A stretch of DNA of 64,000 nt from Paraspadella gotoi (GCA_051294375.1 CM119269.1:5973531-6037530), one strand, 5' to 3'; positions 11,590-24,495 are shown, counted from the first letter of the stretch. Notes: a model not told the origin generated them from the sequence alone. Made by a program: numbers and translations.

Positions 11590-12690
11590 CAAGTCGCAGC
11601 CACAAGATTTCCCTTTAATACTCCGCATCCAGCGCCCACGCGCTTACTTCCACGCCACAAGGCTTCCTTTAATACTCCGCAACACCAGCGCCCACGGCGC
11701 TTACTTCCCATCCAACAGGGCTTCCCTTTAATACTCCCCACCAGAGCGCCCCACGCGCTTACTTCCACGCCCAGACAAGGCTTCCTTTTAATACTCGCCC
11801 ACGCAGCGCCACACGCGGCTTACTTCCACGCCCACAAGGCTTGCCCTTTAATACTCCGCCACCAGCGCCCACGGCGGCTTACCTTCCATGCCGCACAAGG
11901 CTTCCCTTTAATACTCCCCACGCAGCAGCCCACGCAGCTACTTCCATGCCCACAAGGCTTCCCTTAAATACTCCCCACAGCGCCGCACGCGGCTTACTTC
12001 CACGCCCACAAGGCTTCCTTTTAATACTCACTGCCAAACGCCGCACAAGGCTTCCTTCTACGCCCACAAGGCTCTTTAATACTCCCACACACCAGCGCCC
12101 ACTGCGGCCTTACTTCCCACAGCCCACAAGGCTTCGCCCCTTTAATACTCCCTACCAACGCCCACAAGGCTTCCATTCCACGTGCCCACAAGGCTTCCCT
12201 TTACTAACTCCACCAGCTGCCACGCAGGGCTTACTTCCACGCCCACAAGGCTTCCTTTAAGTTTCCGCACCAGCGCCCGCGCGACTTCCTTCCACCACGG
12301 CCCACAGGTTTCTTTCTCTTTAAATACTCCTACCAACGCCCACAAGGCTTCCTTCCACGCCCATAAGGCTTACCCTTTACTACTCCCTCACCAGCGCGCC
12401 ACGCGGCTTACTTCCACCGCCCCACAAGGCTTTTTTCCTTTAATACTCCCTGGCCAACGCCCACCAGCTTCCTTCCCACGCCCAACAAGGCTTCCTTAAG
12501 TCTCCCCACCAAGCGCCCGCGCAAGCTTCCTTCCACGGCCCACAAAGGTTTCTTTCTTTATACCTCCCCTACCCACGCCCCCCACAAGGCTCTCGCTTTC
12601 CACCACCCACATGCAGGCTTCCCTTTAATAACTCACCACCCAGCGCCGTCCACAAAGGCTTACTTTCACGTTGCCCGACAAGGCCTCACT
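11590..12690. repeat. 56-bp minisatellite, copy 2 (inverted)
   Basis: Units read TTAATACTCCCCACCAGCGC, CCACGCGGCTTACTTCC, ACGCCCACAAGGCTTCCC on the plus strand, the exact reverse of the copy 1 and 3 unit. There are about 19 units with abundant small indels. Confidence 0.85.
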
Positions 12691-12947
12691 CTTTCTGTCT
12701 AAGAATTTTCCGGCTTTTAAATCCCCGAATCCTATGGCGTTTCTTTTTTCAATCACTGGTTTTTTTTTCTTTGTTTTCTCTTTTGCACTTTACCTTTGCT
12801 TTCTTTCTTTCTTTTCTTTCTCTCTCTCTATATTTTTTTTATCATTTTTTTTATTTTTTCTTCCTTTCTTTATTCTATCTCTTCTTTTTTTTATTTAAAG
12901 CAAAATCCTGCTTATTTGTGTTGAAAATAAGTAAGGATACTTAAGAG

Positions 12948-12953
12948 AGAGGA

Positions 12954-12999
<46 letters not shown>

Positions 13000-13070
13000 A
13001 GAGAGAGAAAGGGAGAGGAGAGAAGAGAGAGAGGAGAGAGAGAGAGAGAAAGAAGAGAAAAATTGCCCAA
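12948..13070. repeat. (GA)n-rich tract
   Basis: Interrupted GA repeat in copy 2, the counterpart of the CT-rich tract 7,800-7,925 in copy 1. Confidence 0.9.
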
Positions 13071-13239
13071 GAAAGCCAGACGAAGCGAGTTTACAGACCG
13101 AGAATTCCTTCTAAAGCTGAGAACAAATATAAGCGTCCTCCACAAGAAGGGTAATCTTAATTGATTAAACAACATAAAAACAAATGACACATGAGAGGGA
13201 ACTTTGACAAAGTGGACAGTGAAAGGGAACGAATGAGAG

Positions 13240-13258
13240 AGGAGAGAAGAGAGAGAGA

Positions 13259-13295
<37 letters not shown>

Positions 13296-13529
13296 GAAGA
13301 GAGAGGAGAGAGAGAGACGGGGATCTCGCTTGATTTAGATTAATTTTTTGTGCTGATTCTGACACAAATGGGCTGCTGATTTTAATGGGACAACGTTCGT
13401 TAATTTCCTTTAATTTATTGTTCGGGGGAAGAAGAGAGGGGAAAAAGGGGGGAGGAGCAAAGAATGGTTATTGCGTTTTCTGGGTCGGTTGCAATATTGA
13501 GGAGTGAGAGAGAGAGAGAGAAGGAGGAG

Positions 13530-13560
<31 letters not shown>

Positions 13561-13563
13561 AGG
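13240..13563. repeat. Two GA-rich tracts with unique spacer
   Basis: GA-rich runs at 13,240-13,318 and 13,505-13,563 flank a unique spacer. The 3.9-kb insertion of copy 1 lies at the point equivalent to about 13,318-13,330, which is uninterrupted here. Confidence 0.85.
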
Positions 13564-14189
13564 AGAAGAATTCGTGCTTTTTATTTTCTCTTTTCTCTCC
13601 CCTGGAGGGATAGATATTTTTTGACTTCAGTTTCATCTGCTTAGCTTTCTTTTTTTCTTTTTTTAAATTTTTAAAAATTTTTTTCCATTTTATTTTTAAA
13701 TATTTAGCCGTTTACGTGGTCGTCGTCGTCGTCGTCTGTCGTCGTCTTCGTCGTCTCGTCGTCGTCGTCGTCGTCGCTGTCGCTCTCATATCGCCGCCCA
13801 CTTAGTTTTTTTTTTTAAATATAATTAATAATTTTGACAAATTTTGACAATATTCTAACGAAATTATAACTTATCTGCCCTAATGTTAAAATTCAGGTTA
13901 AACGCAAACGTATCTTTTTCAAATTTCGCTCATTAATTTTCTTCTCAACCTTCCTCTTCCTTCTCCTTTCTTCCTTCTTCCTCGCTCTCTTCCTCCAAAG
14001 TAATGTATCCTGTGCAAAATGTAGATTCGAAGGTTGGTTGCCCGCCAAATTGTCGGGACGGCGACGACGAAAGAAACGACGACGATAGGCAACGTCCGAG
14101 TGACCATGCCGACGACGACTCAGATAATGTTTTGATGAGATGATCGGGATTAAGTTTGAAAAAAATATATAGAAATTATAGAATATTGA

Positions 14190-14400
14190 AAATAGTAATA
14201 TTACGTCATTTTATCATTTTATTATTTATGTTATTAGTCTGTTATCTGTATTTTATGTCAGTTTTACGTCATTTTATCATGGTTGATCCTTTTTCATTAC
14301 TCTGCTTCATTTTGTCATATTTTATGTCTATGTAATTTTGGGTGCGTTTTAGTATACGTCATCGTTTTTTACGTCATTCTCGTCATTATGTCATAATGTC
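14190..14400. repeat. Degenerate array of TTACGTCAT-type motifs (copy 2)
   Basis: Inverted counterpart of 2,271-2,482. TTTTACGTCATTTTATCAT and similar words recur, as does TTATGTCAT. Confidence 0.65.
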
Positions 14401-15579
14401 ATATTTGGATCCTGCTGTTTTTTATTATTAAACAAAAATGACCACACTTTGGAACGGAGAAAATGTTGACCAATGAAATGAGGAAAGTAATGACAAGTCC
14501 GGGCGGATCGAACATGGGCATGACATGGGCAGAGTTCGTTGCCAGAAAGACGACTGACGTATGGATAGACAATGAGAATGAATAGCGATCCGCTGAACAA
14601 AGGCGACGTAAAAATGACAACGCTGTTAGGCAAAGTATATCGGATGACGTACGAGAGCTTCACGACGAACGGACGACGACGACGAAGAAGATTGTCGACG
14701 AAATTTTTAACTTAACGAGCCCAGCGACGATTAGAAGAAGAACTATCCAGCGCTGTTTTATTTTAAAAATTTTTTCGCTTTTTTTCCTGTTTTTTTTTTT
14801 TTTTTTTTATTTTTCTATTTCCCTGTTTGACCTCAAATTTTTTTTTACATTCTTTTTCGAGTTGAGCACGAAAAATTTAAACCAGCCTTTGTTCTTCAAC
14901 GAGGGAAAGGAGAGAAAAATATCACAGTAAAAAAACATATATCGAACTTCTCCCCCCGCACAACACACAGGGTATTACAACCACCAGAACAGGGTAGCAA
15001 ACACATAGTCGCAGCACAAAGGCCAATCGACCTTCGCCGCTCCAACACGCAAAATGCACGCAAAAGAACTCTGATATCAAAGATATCTGTCGAATACTGA
15101 TTTGTTTCCCTCCAATCAAATTCCCTAGTGAAACTCTACCTTAATTCGCCCTCTATGATACTATCGTTTCGCTCCAAGAATTAACCATAGTGGTTAAATT
15201 TTACCCATTAAGGAACGGGAAGAGCAACATTGCAGGCAAAGCTCAGAGATGTAATTACAAATCACTTGAGTCAGCCGACGGACGGGTACAACGCTACGGT
15301 ACGATCTCGGCAAAACGATTGTATTCGGTGATCGTACTCTTCGACTCCGACGGTAACCGAGAACGGGATACGGGAAATCCTAGGGCGATTGCCCCGAGTT
15401 TACCCGAGGATCATAAATTGCCGAAATTACGTCAATCAATCTCCTGTCTCTGTGCCACATCAACAAGCAAAAAGGCGTCGTCTATTGCAAGAGCTCTACA
15501 TGATCATCTACCGTAAGCGACTCTTCTCTCTCTTGCAACAACTATTTGGCGACGGTCGAAAGCTTGTGTTCGTAGAGTT

Positions 15580-16025
15580 TTCTTCGTCTAATCATACGTC
15601 GTGTCCTTTCTGCACGACATGTCTTAGCTACATGAAAATCATTGCCCTCATGGTTGTAACACAACATACTCGAACTATACGATCTTTTGTTATGGAGTTC
15701 ATTTTAATTGATATATTTCGGTCAACCAAATTTATAAAAAATTATCCTAATTGCAGGTTTACATAAATAAGGTCTATCTTGCCAAGAGCTTTGGACAGGG
15801 TCTTCGTTAGGGTGATGTTAATGGTCACTTACAATCACATCATTACTAGATATATGACATAATGATAGTGTCGAGCTCCTGCACTTAGGATTCACATCTT
15901 AAGTACTCTCTCACAAGTCTCGTTTATTCTACTTCCCAAGGATTACGCTGCGCGTTCCCTATCAATGAAGTAGGAAAAATTATTTCAAAGAGTCGTTACT
16001 AATTAGTACTGAAAAAGATCTACTC
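15580..16025. other. About 0.45 kb present in copy 2 but not in copy 1
   Basis: Copy 1, read in reverse, passes from its CAACAACATGG point (about 1,455) almost directly to the TATAATATATTA-type sequence (about 1,380-1,440). In copy 2 the equivalent points are about 15,540 and 16,030, so about 450 bases are extra. The extra sequence is unique, without obvious terminal repeats or coding content. It could be an insertion in copy 2 or a deletion in copy 1. Confidence 0.5.
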
Positions 16026-17555
16026 GCTTAAATATATATAATATATATCACCAGAATGGTCGCTAATTTTGAAACCTTGGATGGGCAAAGGGCGTTCCAA
16101 ATTGATTCGCACAATGATTCCATCTACTCTTCACAGTTTTACGTCTCTATTTTATTTTCAAAAAGAGAGACTGCCAACTATGTTGAAAGTCATTTTGGCA
16201 TTATACAATTTTTATTTAGTTTTATTTCAAAGTTAATAAAGTTTGAGAAACATCATCGGCGAAAGGAGCAACGACCAATATGCATTCTGAGAGCAAAGTT
16301 TAAGCTCGACCCCGGCATGTTTATATCAGATTACTTTGAGTTTGACGATACATGATTGAATATTACGTATATGATAACAATAACAACGTCTTTTTACTTG
16401 TCCATTAGGGCGTATGAGAATAAAGAAGATTTTATATAAAAATGACATAGAATCAAACTATGGATTCAAACTAGGTAAAAGAAAACGTTTAAGATTGGCA
16501 ATGAATAAAAATATCGCTAATAGTTTTAATTCAACAATCTAATTAACCAGTTTGATATTTTGTACATAATTGCAGTAACCTATGTAGTTCTTCATGATAT
16601 TTTTCATAATTCTGATTATTGCCAAAAGGTGAAGTTTATCTGTGAAGCCGCCAAGCTGTGACGGAAGTGGGAGTGAGCGATTGCGGTACGGGGCCTCGCA
16701 CGTCGTTATTGGTGGTGTGATGTTCGGTGATAATCCTTCGGCATTATCCGTTCGCTTATTCTCCCGCCGATCCGGTGCGCTGCACGCGGATAAATCAAAA
16801 GCACGAAGAGTCGAAGAGGAATATGAATCTGTGAGTTAGCGAAGGAGCAAGACATGACACGAAAGTGGAGAATTTGATACATCCGGGTTTAGATCCGTGT
16901 GTGTATTTGATGTTAAGTGGAGATCACCAGTAGACAGGAAGGAGGCGACGAAAGGCGAACGATGAGGTAGATGACAATCGTTAATAATGACGAACCAGAT
17001 TAGATCTGGCTTTGATGGTCAATGAACCATTGTCATCGATGATTGGAGAGCAGTACCAGTGATGGGTGAATGATATTTCATCAAATCTCATTTGCATATT
17101 GTAAGTAAATCATTTTAAGTAACAATTAATTTTGTAGCTGTATTTATTATTAGGCATATTTTTTTTAATAAGCTGCATAATACTTTATTATTCAAAAGGT
17201 GAAAATACAATGGTCAGCTTGGATCAGGGAAGTACTACTCATGTCAGAGTCCCATATCTCTGAAATCATGCTCAATGTTTAAAGTGTTTAGATAGTAGTA
17301 ATTAATAAAAATTATTGTATGTAAAGATAGATTATTTTCTCTAATTTGTACTTAGTTATTTAGCTATGTGTAATAATGCTGCTGGTAAGGACAGTCGTGC
17401 AGAGTAAGGGCTAATAAATTATACCATTCTTCATATAATTCAGTAACCTGAGTCCCAACTGCCTGACAAAGATAACACATTAGACATGACCGATGTCGAG
17501 TATTGAACTCTTGGTTAATATCCTTTTTGTATTGTGTAGAGAATGTATTAGAGAT

Positions 17556-18089
17556 TATGAAGACACTTGTGGACTACGGGATTCGGCTATTCAACCACCA
17601 CTTGGAGGGTTTGTTGACAATGATTTAGTTTCGATATGCAAACTGAGGTCGACGCCTGGAAAAATGTGAGGGAGGGAGAACTTTTATCTCCCACTCTGAC
17701 TCTGACACAACAAGGTATCTTCTTTCAGCAATCAAATTTGTGCAGTAAGTGTGGGTTTAAAGAACTGTTGAAGATTTACAATTCAGAGTTATCTCCTTGA
17801 AATCACAACTTTCAGATTTTCATCAGTTCTTATGGCTTACTTTTCTTATATTAATATGACTATGTATATTTGGGCGAGCGATTTAAGTCTGGGACTTGAA
17901 ACTCGTTACGAGCGAACGTTAACTAGACGTCTTGCTGTTTTAATATACTTCCTGGTAATTCCAGATTGTCACGACACGATACAGAACCGTACGACGAGTG
18001 ACCGACGACGATTTCCTTTCCTCTAATCCGAGACGTCGTCCGTCTTTCACAGTATCGAGGAGAGATTCAGAAGACGAACGAACGAACCG
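17556..18089. other. Single-copy spacer between copies 2 and 3
   Basis: No homology to other parts of the window found by eye. Copy 1 would be expected to match the start of this stretch beyond the left window edge. No gene recognised; the 64-residue frame at 17,832-18,026 has no distinctive motif. Confidence 0.5.
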
Positions 18090-18900
18090 AACCGTTTGAA
18101 CGGCTAGCAAGTGATTTTATAAGATAAAATTGAAAAAAATTCAATGTTTTGTTAAAATTTTAAAAGAAGAAAAAAAGAAACTAAGCTAGAATGAAATGAA
18201 GTTCACAGAAATATCCATCTCCCCTCCAAGGGAGAAGGCAAAGAGAAATAAAGGCAGATATTCCTGGTCTCTCTCTCTCTCATCTTCCTCTCTCTCTCCT
18301 CTTCTGTCGCAACCCCGCCCCCCCGTCGTCGGCTCATCTCTCTCTCTCTAGACTCTCTCTCTCTCTCTCATCCTCCTACTTCTCCATCAATAATGGCACC
18401 GGGACCCGCGAAAAACGCGGGATTAAACATTTTCTTGCTCACCCTCCCTTTTCCCCTCTCTCTTCCCCCGAACAATAAATTAAAGAAATAACGAACGGTT
18501 GTCCAACTAAAATTCAGAAGCCCATTTGTGTCAGCAATCAGCACAAAAAATTAATACTTAAATCACGCGAGATCTCCCGTCTCTCTCTCTCTCGTCCGTC
18601 TTCTCCTTCCTCCATCTCCTCTCTCTCTCTTCCTCTTCCTTCCTCTCTCTCTCTCTCGTCCTTCCCTCTTCTCTCTCCTCTCCTTCCTCTCTCTCTCTCT
18701 TCTCTCTCTCTCTCCATATCGTTCCCTTTCACTGTCCCACTTTGTCAAAGTTCCCTCTATTGTCATTTGTTTTATGTTGTTTAATCAATTAAGATTACCC
18801 TTCTTGTGGAGACGCTTATATTTGTTCTCAGCTTTAGAAGGAATTCTCGGTCTGTAACTCGTTCGTCTGGCTTCTTGGGCAATTTTTCTCTCTTTCTCTC

Positions 18901-19097
18901 NNNNNNNNNNNNNNNNNNNNNNNNNNNNNNNNNNNNNNNNNNNNNNNNNNNNNNNNNNNNNNNNNNNNNNNNNNNNNNNNNNNNNNNNNNNNNNNNNNNN
19001 NNNNNNNNNNNNNNNNNNNNNNNNNNNNNNNNNNNNNNNNNNNNNNNNNNNNNNNNNNNNNNNNNNNNNNNNNNNNNNNNNNNNNNNNNNNNNNNNN
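18901..19097. other. Assembly gap, 197 N
   Basis: Gap within the CT/A-rich tract of copy 3, equivalent to about 7,810-7,980 of copy 1. Confidence 1.
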
Positions 19098-19269
19098 AAA
19101 AAAAAGAAGAAGAAGAATAAAAGAAAGGAAGAAAAATAAAAAAATGATAAAAAAAATATAGAGAGAGAGAAAGAAAGAAAGAAAGAAAGAAAGGTAAGTG
19201 AAAAGAGAAAACAAAGAAAAAAAAACAGTGAGAAAAAAGAAACGCATAGGATTCCGGGATTCAAAAGCC

Positions 19270-19660
19270 GGAAAATTCTTTATGAGCAGAAAGAGTGAGG
19301 CCTTGTGGGCGTGAAAGTAAGCCTTGTGGGCGCTGGTGGGGAGTATTAAAGGGAAGCCTTGTGGGCGTGGAAGGAAGCCTTGTGGGCGTTGGTAGGGAGT
19401 ATTAAAGAGAAACCTTGTGGGCGTGGAAGGAAGCTGCGCGGGCGCTGGTGGGGAGACTTAAAGGGAAGCCTTGTGGGCGTGGAAGGAAGCTGCGTGGGCG
19501 TTGGCAGGGAGTATTAAAGGGAAGCCTTGTGGGCGTGGAAGTAAGCCGCGTGGGCGCTGGTGGGGAGTATTAAAGGGAAGCCTTGTGGGCGTGGAAGTAA
19601 GCCGCGTGGGCGCTGGTGGGGAGTATTAAAGGGAAATCTTGTGGCTGCGACTTGCTGTTG
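19270..19660. repeat. 56-bp minisatellite, copy 3 (clean)
   Basis: About seven units. Unit starts at 19,521 and 19,577 are exactly 56 bases apart and nearly identical. It is followed by a conserved tail: TCTTGTGGCTG, then GTCAAACTCCGCAC. Confidence 0.95.
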
Positions 19661-20199
19661 GTGGGGGAGAGAAGCTTTGCGTCTCGGCCGCGTTGTGTAT
19701 ATAATTTGTCAAACTCCGCACTGTGGTGCGTATCATGCCTGGGAAAGTTGTCTGAGGCGTAGTAACCATTAACCTTTTATTAGAGATAAGATACTGGAAC
19801 TGTAATTAAAGTTTTGTTTCGTGATTAGATGTGAATGACGATGTTGGGTTTAAGTGAAAAAACTCTTTTTGTAGTATTTGAAAAAAACAAAAGATTTTCC
19901 CTTAAGGGAACCAGGTTTGATCGCAGGGGGGTCAGGGGGCGGGGTTATTTAAAAGGCTGTTATTAATAACGTTGGTCCTTCAATCTCCCCCCCGATTCAA
20001 ATAATTGTAATTCTTTCTTCTCTCGGTCCAATGGGAAAGTGTGTCAAAAATATTCGATTGTTGTCAGCTCGGCCTATGTTTAAAAATTCGCCGTCTAAGC
20101 GGGCAAATCTTTTCCAAGTTTCAATTTGTTTTTCACGTAAGCATGGATAGAATTTGTTTTTTTGTTTTCCAACTTTACACTAAAAATTAATTCTTGAAC

Positions 20200-21650
20200 A
20201 CACAATGACGACAAACGAAACATTAAACGAAAAAGGTACGAAAAAAGACAAAAACCAATAGATATAGAGAACTAAAACGACGGCGAAGCACGTAATAAAA
20301 TGGGATAACAAATACAAAAACAACGACGAAACGTCGACGAAAAATGATAAACAAAGACGACCAACCAACAACAAAAACGATGATGAAAGCTACAACAGAC
20401 GGATGACACACAACGTATGAAGACGGACAACGTACGAAGTATGACAACAATAACAACAACGATGGAAAACAACGACATAAGACGACAACAAAAACATCAA
20501 AGACGTACGGGGACATACAATAACGATGACAAAAACGAAAACTCCGAAAACGACAACGAGAAGCACGACAACGACGACGAAAACGCACATACAAAGACGA
20601 TGACGAAAACGGACAGCTAAAAACGACGACAACGACCGAAAGAAGGCAGACAAATAAAGAAGGCGGATAAAGACGACGACGAAAAATGAAGGCGAAGAAC
20701 CATGACAAAAAAATAGACGAAGTAAAAGACAACTAAAGAGCTCCGTAGCAGCAAAAAAGAGAGAGTAGAAAAAAGAGAGAGAAAGAAATGGAGAGAACTT
20801 CGGCGAAAGAGAGAGTTTTCAATGTTATAGCAAAGCAAGCGGGCGGATTATAGTTGACTGTTTGATTCTCTCTCTCTCTCTTTCTCTTCTTTCTCTCTTT
20901 CTTCTCTTTCTCTCTTTCTCTTCTCTCTTTCTCTTCCGACGTCAACAGATCAAAAAGTACATGATTAAGTAACTTAATCAGAATTGAACATTGCTGCTCT
21001 GTAAATCATGATGACTCGAAACGACAAACACATAACTAAATACATACACTTGAACTAGACACGAAAAAAAAAATGTTGATGGAAAACACAGAACGGACAC
21101 GAAGAGGATAGACGAAAAACCGAAACGTGAGAGAGACATAAAGAGATGGAAAACGACGACGAAGAGCGAAGAACCAAAACCTGGACACGCACACCATAGA
21201 CAAAGACGAAAAACGACGACGGAAGGGAATGACAAAAACCGACAAACGAAAAGACAAAAGAGACGGAAAACGACGACGAAGAGGGAAGACAAAACGGGAC
21301 AACGAAAAAAGACAAAGAAGACGATAAAAACGACGACGAAGAGGAAACAAAACCGCACAACGCAAAGAAGACAATAGAAGACGAAACAACGACGAAGAGG
21401 AAGGACAAACCGACAACGAAAAAGACCAAAGAAGATCGAATAACGGACGACGAAGAGGAGACAAAACCGACAAACTGGAAAAATGACAAATGAAAACTGA
21501 AAATGGCACGATGAAGAGGAAGACAAAAACCGACGCCGAAAAAGGACAAAGAGGACGAAAACGACGGCGAAGAACGACGACCCGAATAAGCATGAAGCCG
21601 GAAAACGACGAAGACGAAAACGTGCATGGGTGAGGATGACTGGCCCAAAG
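20200..21650. repeat. GACGA-rich degenerate satellite tract (copy 3)
   Basis: Reverse-complement orientation of 9,640-11,065. Repeated words include AAACGACGACGAAGAGGAA and AACCGACAACGAAAAAGAC, spaced about 54 bases apart (21,120-21,580). A non-repetitive island with CT repeats lies at 20,820-20,990. Long overlapping minus-strand frames here are repeat shadows. Confidence 0.75.
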
Positions 21651-21660
21651 ACGAATTTTT

Positions 21661-23540
21661 CTATAAAACAACTGTACAATGAATTTTTTTATTATAAATT
21701 TTTGATCATAGTCGGGTAATAAACCTTTTCTTTTTCGTTGTTATGTGTATTAGCAGGCCACATTGGTTTCCTCACCTATTCCTTGATCAACTATTCTTCT
21801 CAACTCCTCGTTGTGTGGTTGTTGCCGTATTACTCTTTTCTCTCTCTCTGTTAGAGGAAAAGGCCCCGACGGACCGACAATGTGATTGGAACGGACGATG
21901 GACGAGGGAGCAGGACCGAGTTTCGTCGGAACTGTACCAGATGGACCAGGACTGATATTGACCGTTTACGACCTCATTTCGCACTCCCTCTCCTTCTTTC
22001 TCTCTTCTCTTACGGTATTCTCCGCCCTTTCTCTCTAATAACTTTACTTGGACCAATGACCAGACAGACCGAGTTTTAGTTCACTTTTGATTCACGATTT
22101 GATTTACAATTTTCTTTGGACGTCGGATTTTTCTGCCTCGATTGATATTCCATTTACATTATATATCGTTCATTATTTGGTTCCATTTTCGAGTCTTTCT
22201 ACTTTCAACGTTCGACGTGTTTCGAGATCCGTCAGATCTACGTTTACTTCTCTCTCACGCGAGCGGCCACGCCTACCTCGCGACGCCGGAGAGAGCCAAG
22301 TCTCTCTACACTCTCTCTCCACTTCTTTCACACAAAAAACTGGTTACAATTCACAATATTATTTGACGCTGTGGATAGCCGAAACGTTTTCGAAACGTTT
22401 CTTTGAAATTAAAAATTTTGTTAACTTGAAACCAAATTGCCTATAAATTTATTATAATAACGAGTGAGATAGAGATTGCAGAGAGAAAGAAAAAACATAA
22501 AATTATTGATAAAATCAAAAATGCTATTTCAATTTTGTTATTCAATTCAAATTTTGGAATTCAGCCCTGACTAGACGTTTTGCTGCAACTTTTAGCGAAA
22601 CTCAAATAGATTATCCAACAAAGACGAAGACGAGACGACTTTCTTGTACTCTGTACCCTTTAGTCCGTCAGTGTACTGTGTGGTTTTTCTGTTTGAAAAA
22701 ATTGATTAAGAATTAAAAGTTATTCATCCATGAGTCTTATAACTTTTTACAATAGCCATTTCAGTGTCAAGAACGGCATGTTTTAGTTGAAATTTGTCCA
22801 GTTTTTTTCGTACGATGATTGAGTTCATCACTTTCGTCTGGGCCATTCGTAAGACTGATTTTTTTTTTCTCAAAAAACATAAAAAAATTTAAAATAAATC
22901 AGGATGTGGTAAAAATTTAAGGGTATGGAAAAAATTTTAATTCAAGTTTCTTTTTAAAGTCAAATCATTCAATTGCGATCAAAAGTGTAACCTCTAACAT
23001 TAGTACAAGTATAAGAAGAAGGGTAAGCGCTCTTTATCTCTGCCTAAAATTCACATCTGGTTGTTGAACAAGAGTCAAAGGAAACCGTGCAAAAGATTAT
23101 TTGAGGTCATGTATAAATGTTTACCAAATGAAATAACATCCTGTGTTCGAATTTTTTAGAGGATTGGTTTTTATTTCTGTACATTCATAGTGAGCGTATT
23201 CTGAAAAATATAATAGCCCCATTAAATATTCCTTTATTAAGGAGGCCCAGCACGCAAATTTGCTTTCTGCATTAAAAAATAAAATTCGAAATTTCAATGT
23301 GAAAAATGATCTTCCAAGTGAAAAGTAAGAGAATGGAGGGTTCTCAGTTATTTAGGGGAGAATCAATTAAAAATTTTTCCAATAAATATCTCGTCCTTGT
23401 TCGATTTTCAACAAAGGGATGATGTGGAAATATTTTTTATCCACTTTTCCCGCGCGTTTATAGAAAAATTATATTGACTATCACCATTCGAATTCCTTAT
23501 ATGATAGACCCTTAAAGCTTATGATATCATTTTTATCACT
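21661..23540. other. Unique sequence, no gene recognised
   Basis: AT-rich non-repetitive sequence. The longest frame (119 residues, 22,087-22,446, plus) has no motif and no convincing splice context. A moderately CpG-rich patch lies at 22,180-22,320. Confidence 0.5.
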
Positions 23541-23544
23541 GGGT

Positions 23545-23725
23545 TCCCCTTAAAATGCAAGGAAACAGAGAGAGAGCGAGGGGAGAGAGAGAAAAGATAA
23601 GAATGATGAGGCGAGCAAAGATGAGAGATGAGACGAGGATGAGAGAGAAGAAGAGAAGAGAGAGAGAGAGAGAGTATGAGAGGTGGTCGGAAGTTCGATG
23701 CCGTGAAAGTCAGATAACGAGAGAC
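23545..23725. repeat. GA-rich segment homologous to 9,391-9,561
   Basis: Shares both flanks with the end of copy 1: AAGGAAACAGAGAGAG at the start and GTGAAAGTCAGATA at the end. The preceding CACTGGGTTCCCCTT also resembles 11,325-11,340. Confidence 0.6.
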
Positions 23726-23865
23726 GAGAGAAGAGAGAGACGCCAACAGATGGCCCTGGGGGAAATCCGTCTTCGCTCTTCCTCCTCGTTGCTCTTTTGT
23801 TCTTTCGACTTCCGACTCGAGATAAAACAAAAGACGCCGGTCGAAATCCACGAGTGAATGATTGT

Positions 23866-24140
23866 ATGAATGAATGAATGAATGAATGAATGAATGAATG
23901 AATGAATGAATGAATGAATGAATGAATGAATGAATAGATGAATGAAGAAAAGAAATGATGAATTAATGAATTAATGAAAGAATGAATGAATGCATAAATG
24001 AGTGATTGATTTAATGAATAAATGCATGAAGGAGTGAATGATTGAAAAATTGAATGTATGTATAGGTGAATGAATGAGTGAATGAATGAGTGAATGAATG
24101 AATAAATGAATTAATGGATGAATTAATTAATGAATGAAAT
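23866..24140. repeat. (TGAA)n tetranucleotide array
   Basis: Nearly perfect GAATGAATGAATG from 23,866 to 23,932, then a decaying version to about 24,140. A smaller array of the reverse type (TTCATTCATTCA) lies at 62,235-62,345. Confidence 0.95.
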
Positions 24141-24381
24141 AGATTCGTTCAGAGTCCGACTTTTTTCTCGGACGGAGGTTGTCGGTTCATCTCATGATCC
24201 TGATGTAAGGCCAGAGTCGTGGCCCCAGTCCAGACGTGGCGCATTCGTCCGTACAAACTTAAAAGCGAGTGAGAGTCCAGACACCAGACACGATTGAATT
24301 GTTGATCCCTGATCACTGATCGGGCTTGAATCCCAAGAGAGAGTTAATGTGAGGGAGGAGAAAGGGGGATGAAGAAGATCC

Positions 24382-24495
<114 letters not shown>

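Larger units (their letters stand above)
9587..17555 (-). repeat. Copy 2: inverted arm
   Basis: Reverse complement of copy 1 from 11,340 to 17,555, and of copy 3 from about 9,640 to 13,640. Examples: 17,250-17,555 is the reverse of 1-330, 16,030-16,350 of 1,100-1,440, 13,850-14,460 of 2,210-2,840, 11,100-11,340 of 19,905-20,165. It lacks the 3.9-kb insertion and has about 0.45 kb extra near 15,580-16,025. No gene is recognised. The 108-residue frame at 15,190-15,516 has no counterpart in copy 1 at 1,400-1,700, so it is unlikely to be a conserved gene. Confidence 0.85.
18090..21660 (+). repeat. Copy 3 of the repeat block
   Basis: Forward copy starting near TTTGAACGGCTAG (18,096; compare 2,964 in copy 1). 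It runs through the GAATGAAATGAAGT segment (18,190), the ACAATAAATTAAA segment (18,470), the microsatellite region interrupted by a 197-N gap, the minisatellite, and on through 19,905-20,165 into the GACGA-rich tract. It lacks the 3.9-kb insertion. Its minisatellite units are much cleaner than in the other copies. Confidence 0.85.

Noticed and set aside
11476-12499. Long frames across the inverted minisatellite (up to 163 residues)
   Set aside because: Frame keeps switching because of indels between 56-bp units; repeat-derived.
15190-15766. 108- and 125-residue plus frames in copy 2
   Set aside because: Fairly protein-like, but the homologous stretch of copy 1 (about 1,450-1,700) does not keep the frame, and part lies in sequence unique to copy 2.
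1-17555. Palindrome as a simple unsplit hairpin-adapter read
   Set aside because: Not fully excluded, but both arms would then share every insertion; copy 1 alone carries 3.9 kb and copy 2 alone about 0.45 kb.
18785-19264. Frames of 104-159 residues spanning the 197-N gap
   Set aside because: Mostly X; meaningless across the gap. The same applies to frames through 29,959-30,429, 44,302-44,571 and 44,667-44,898.
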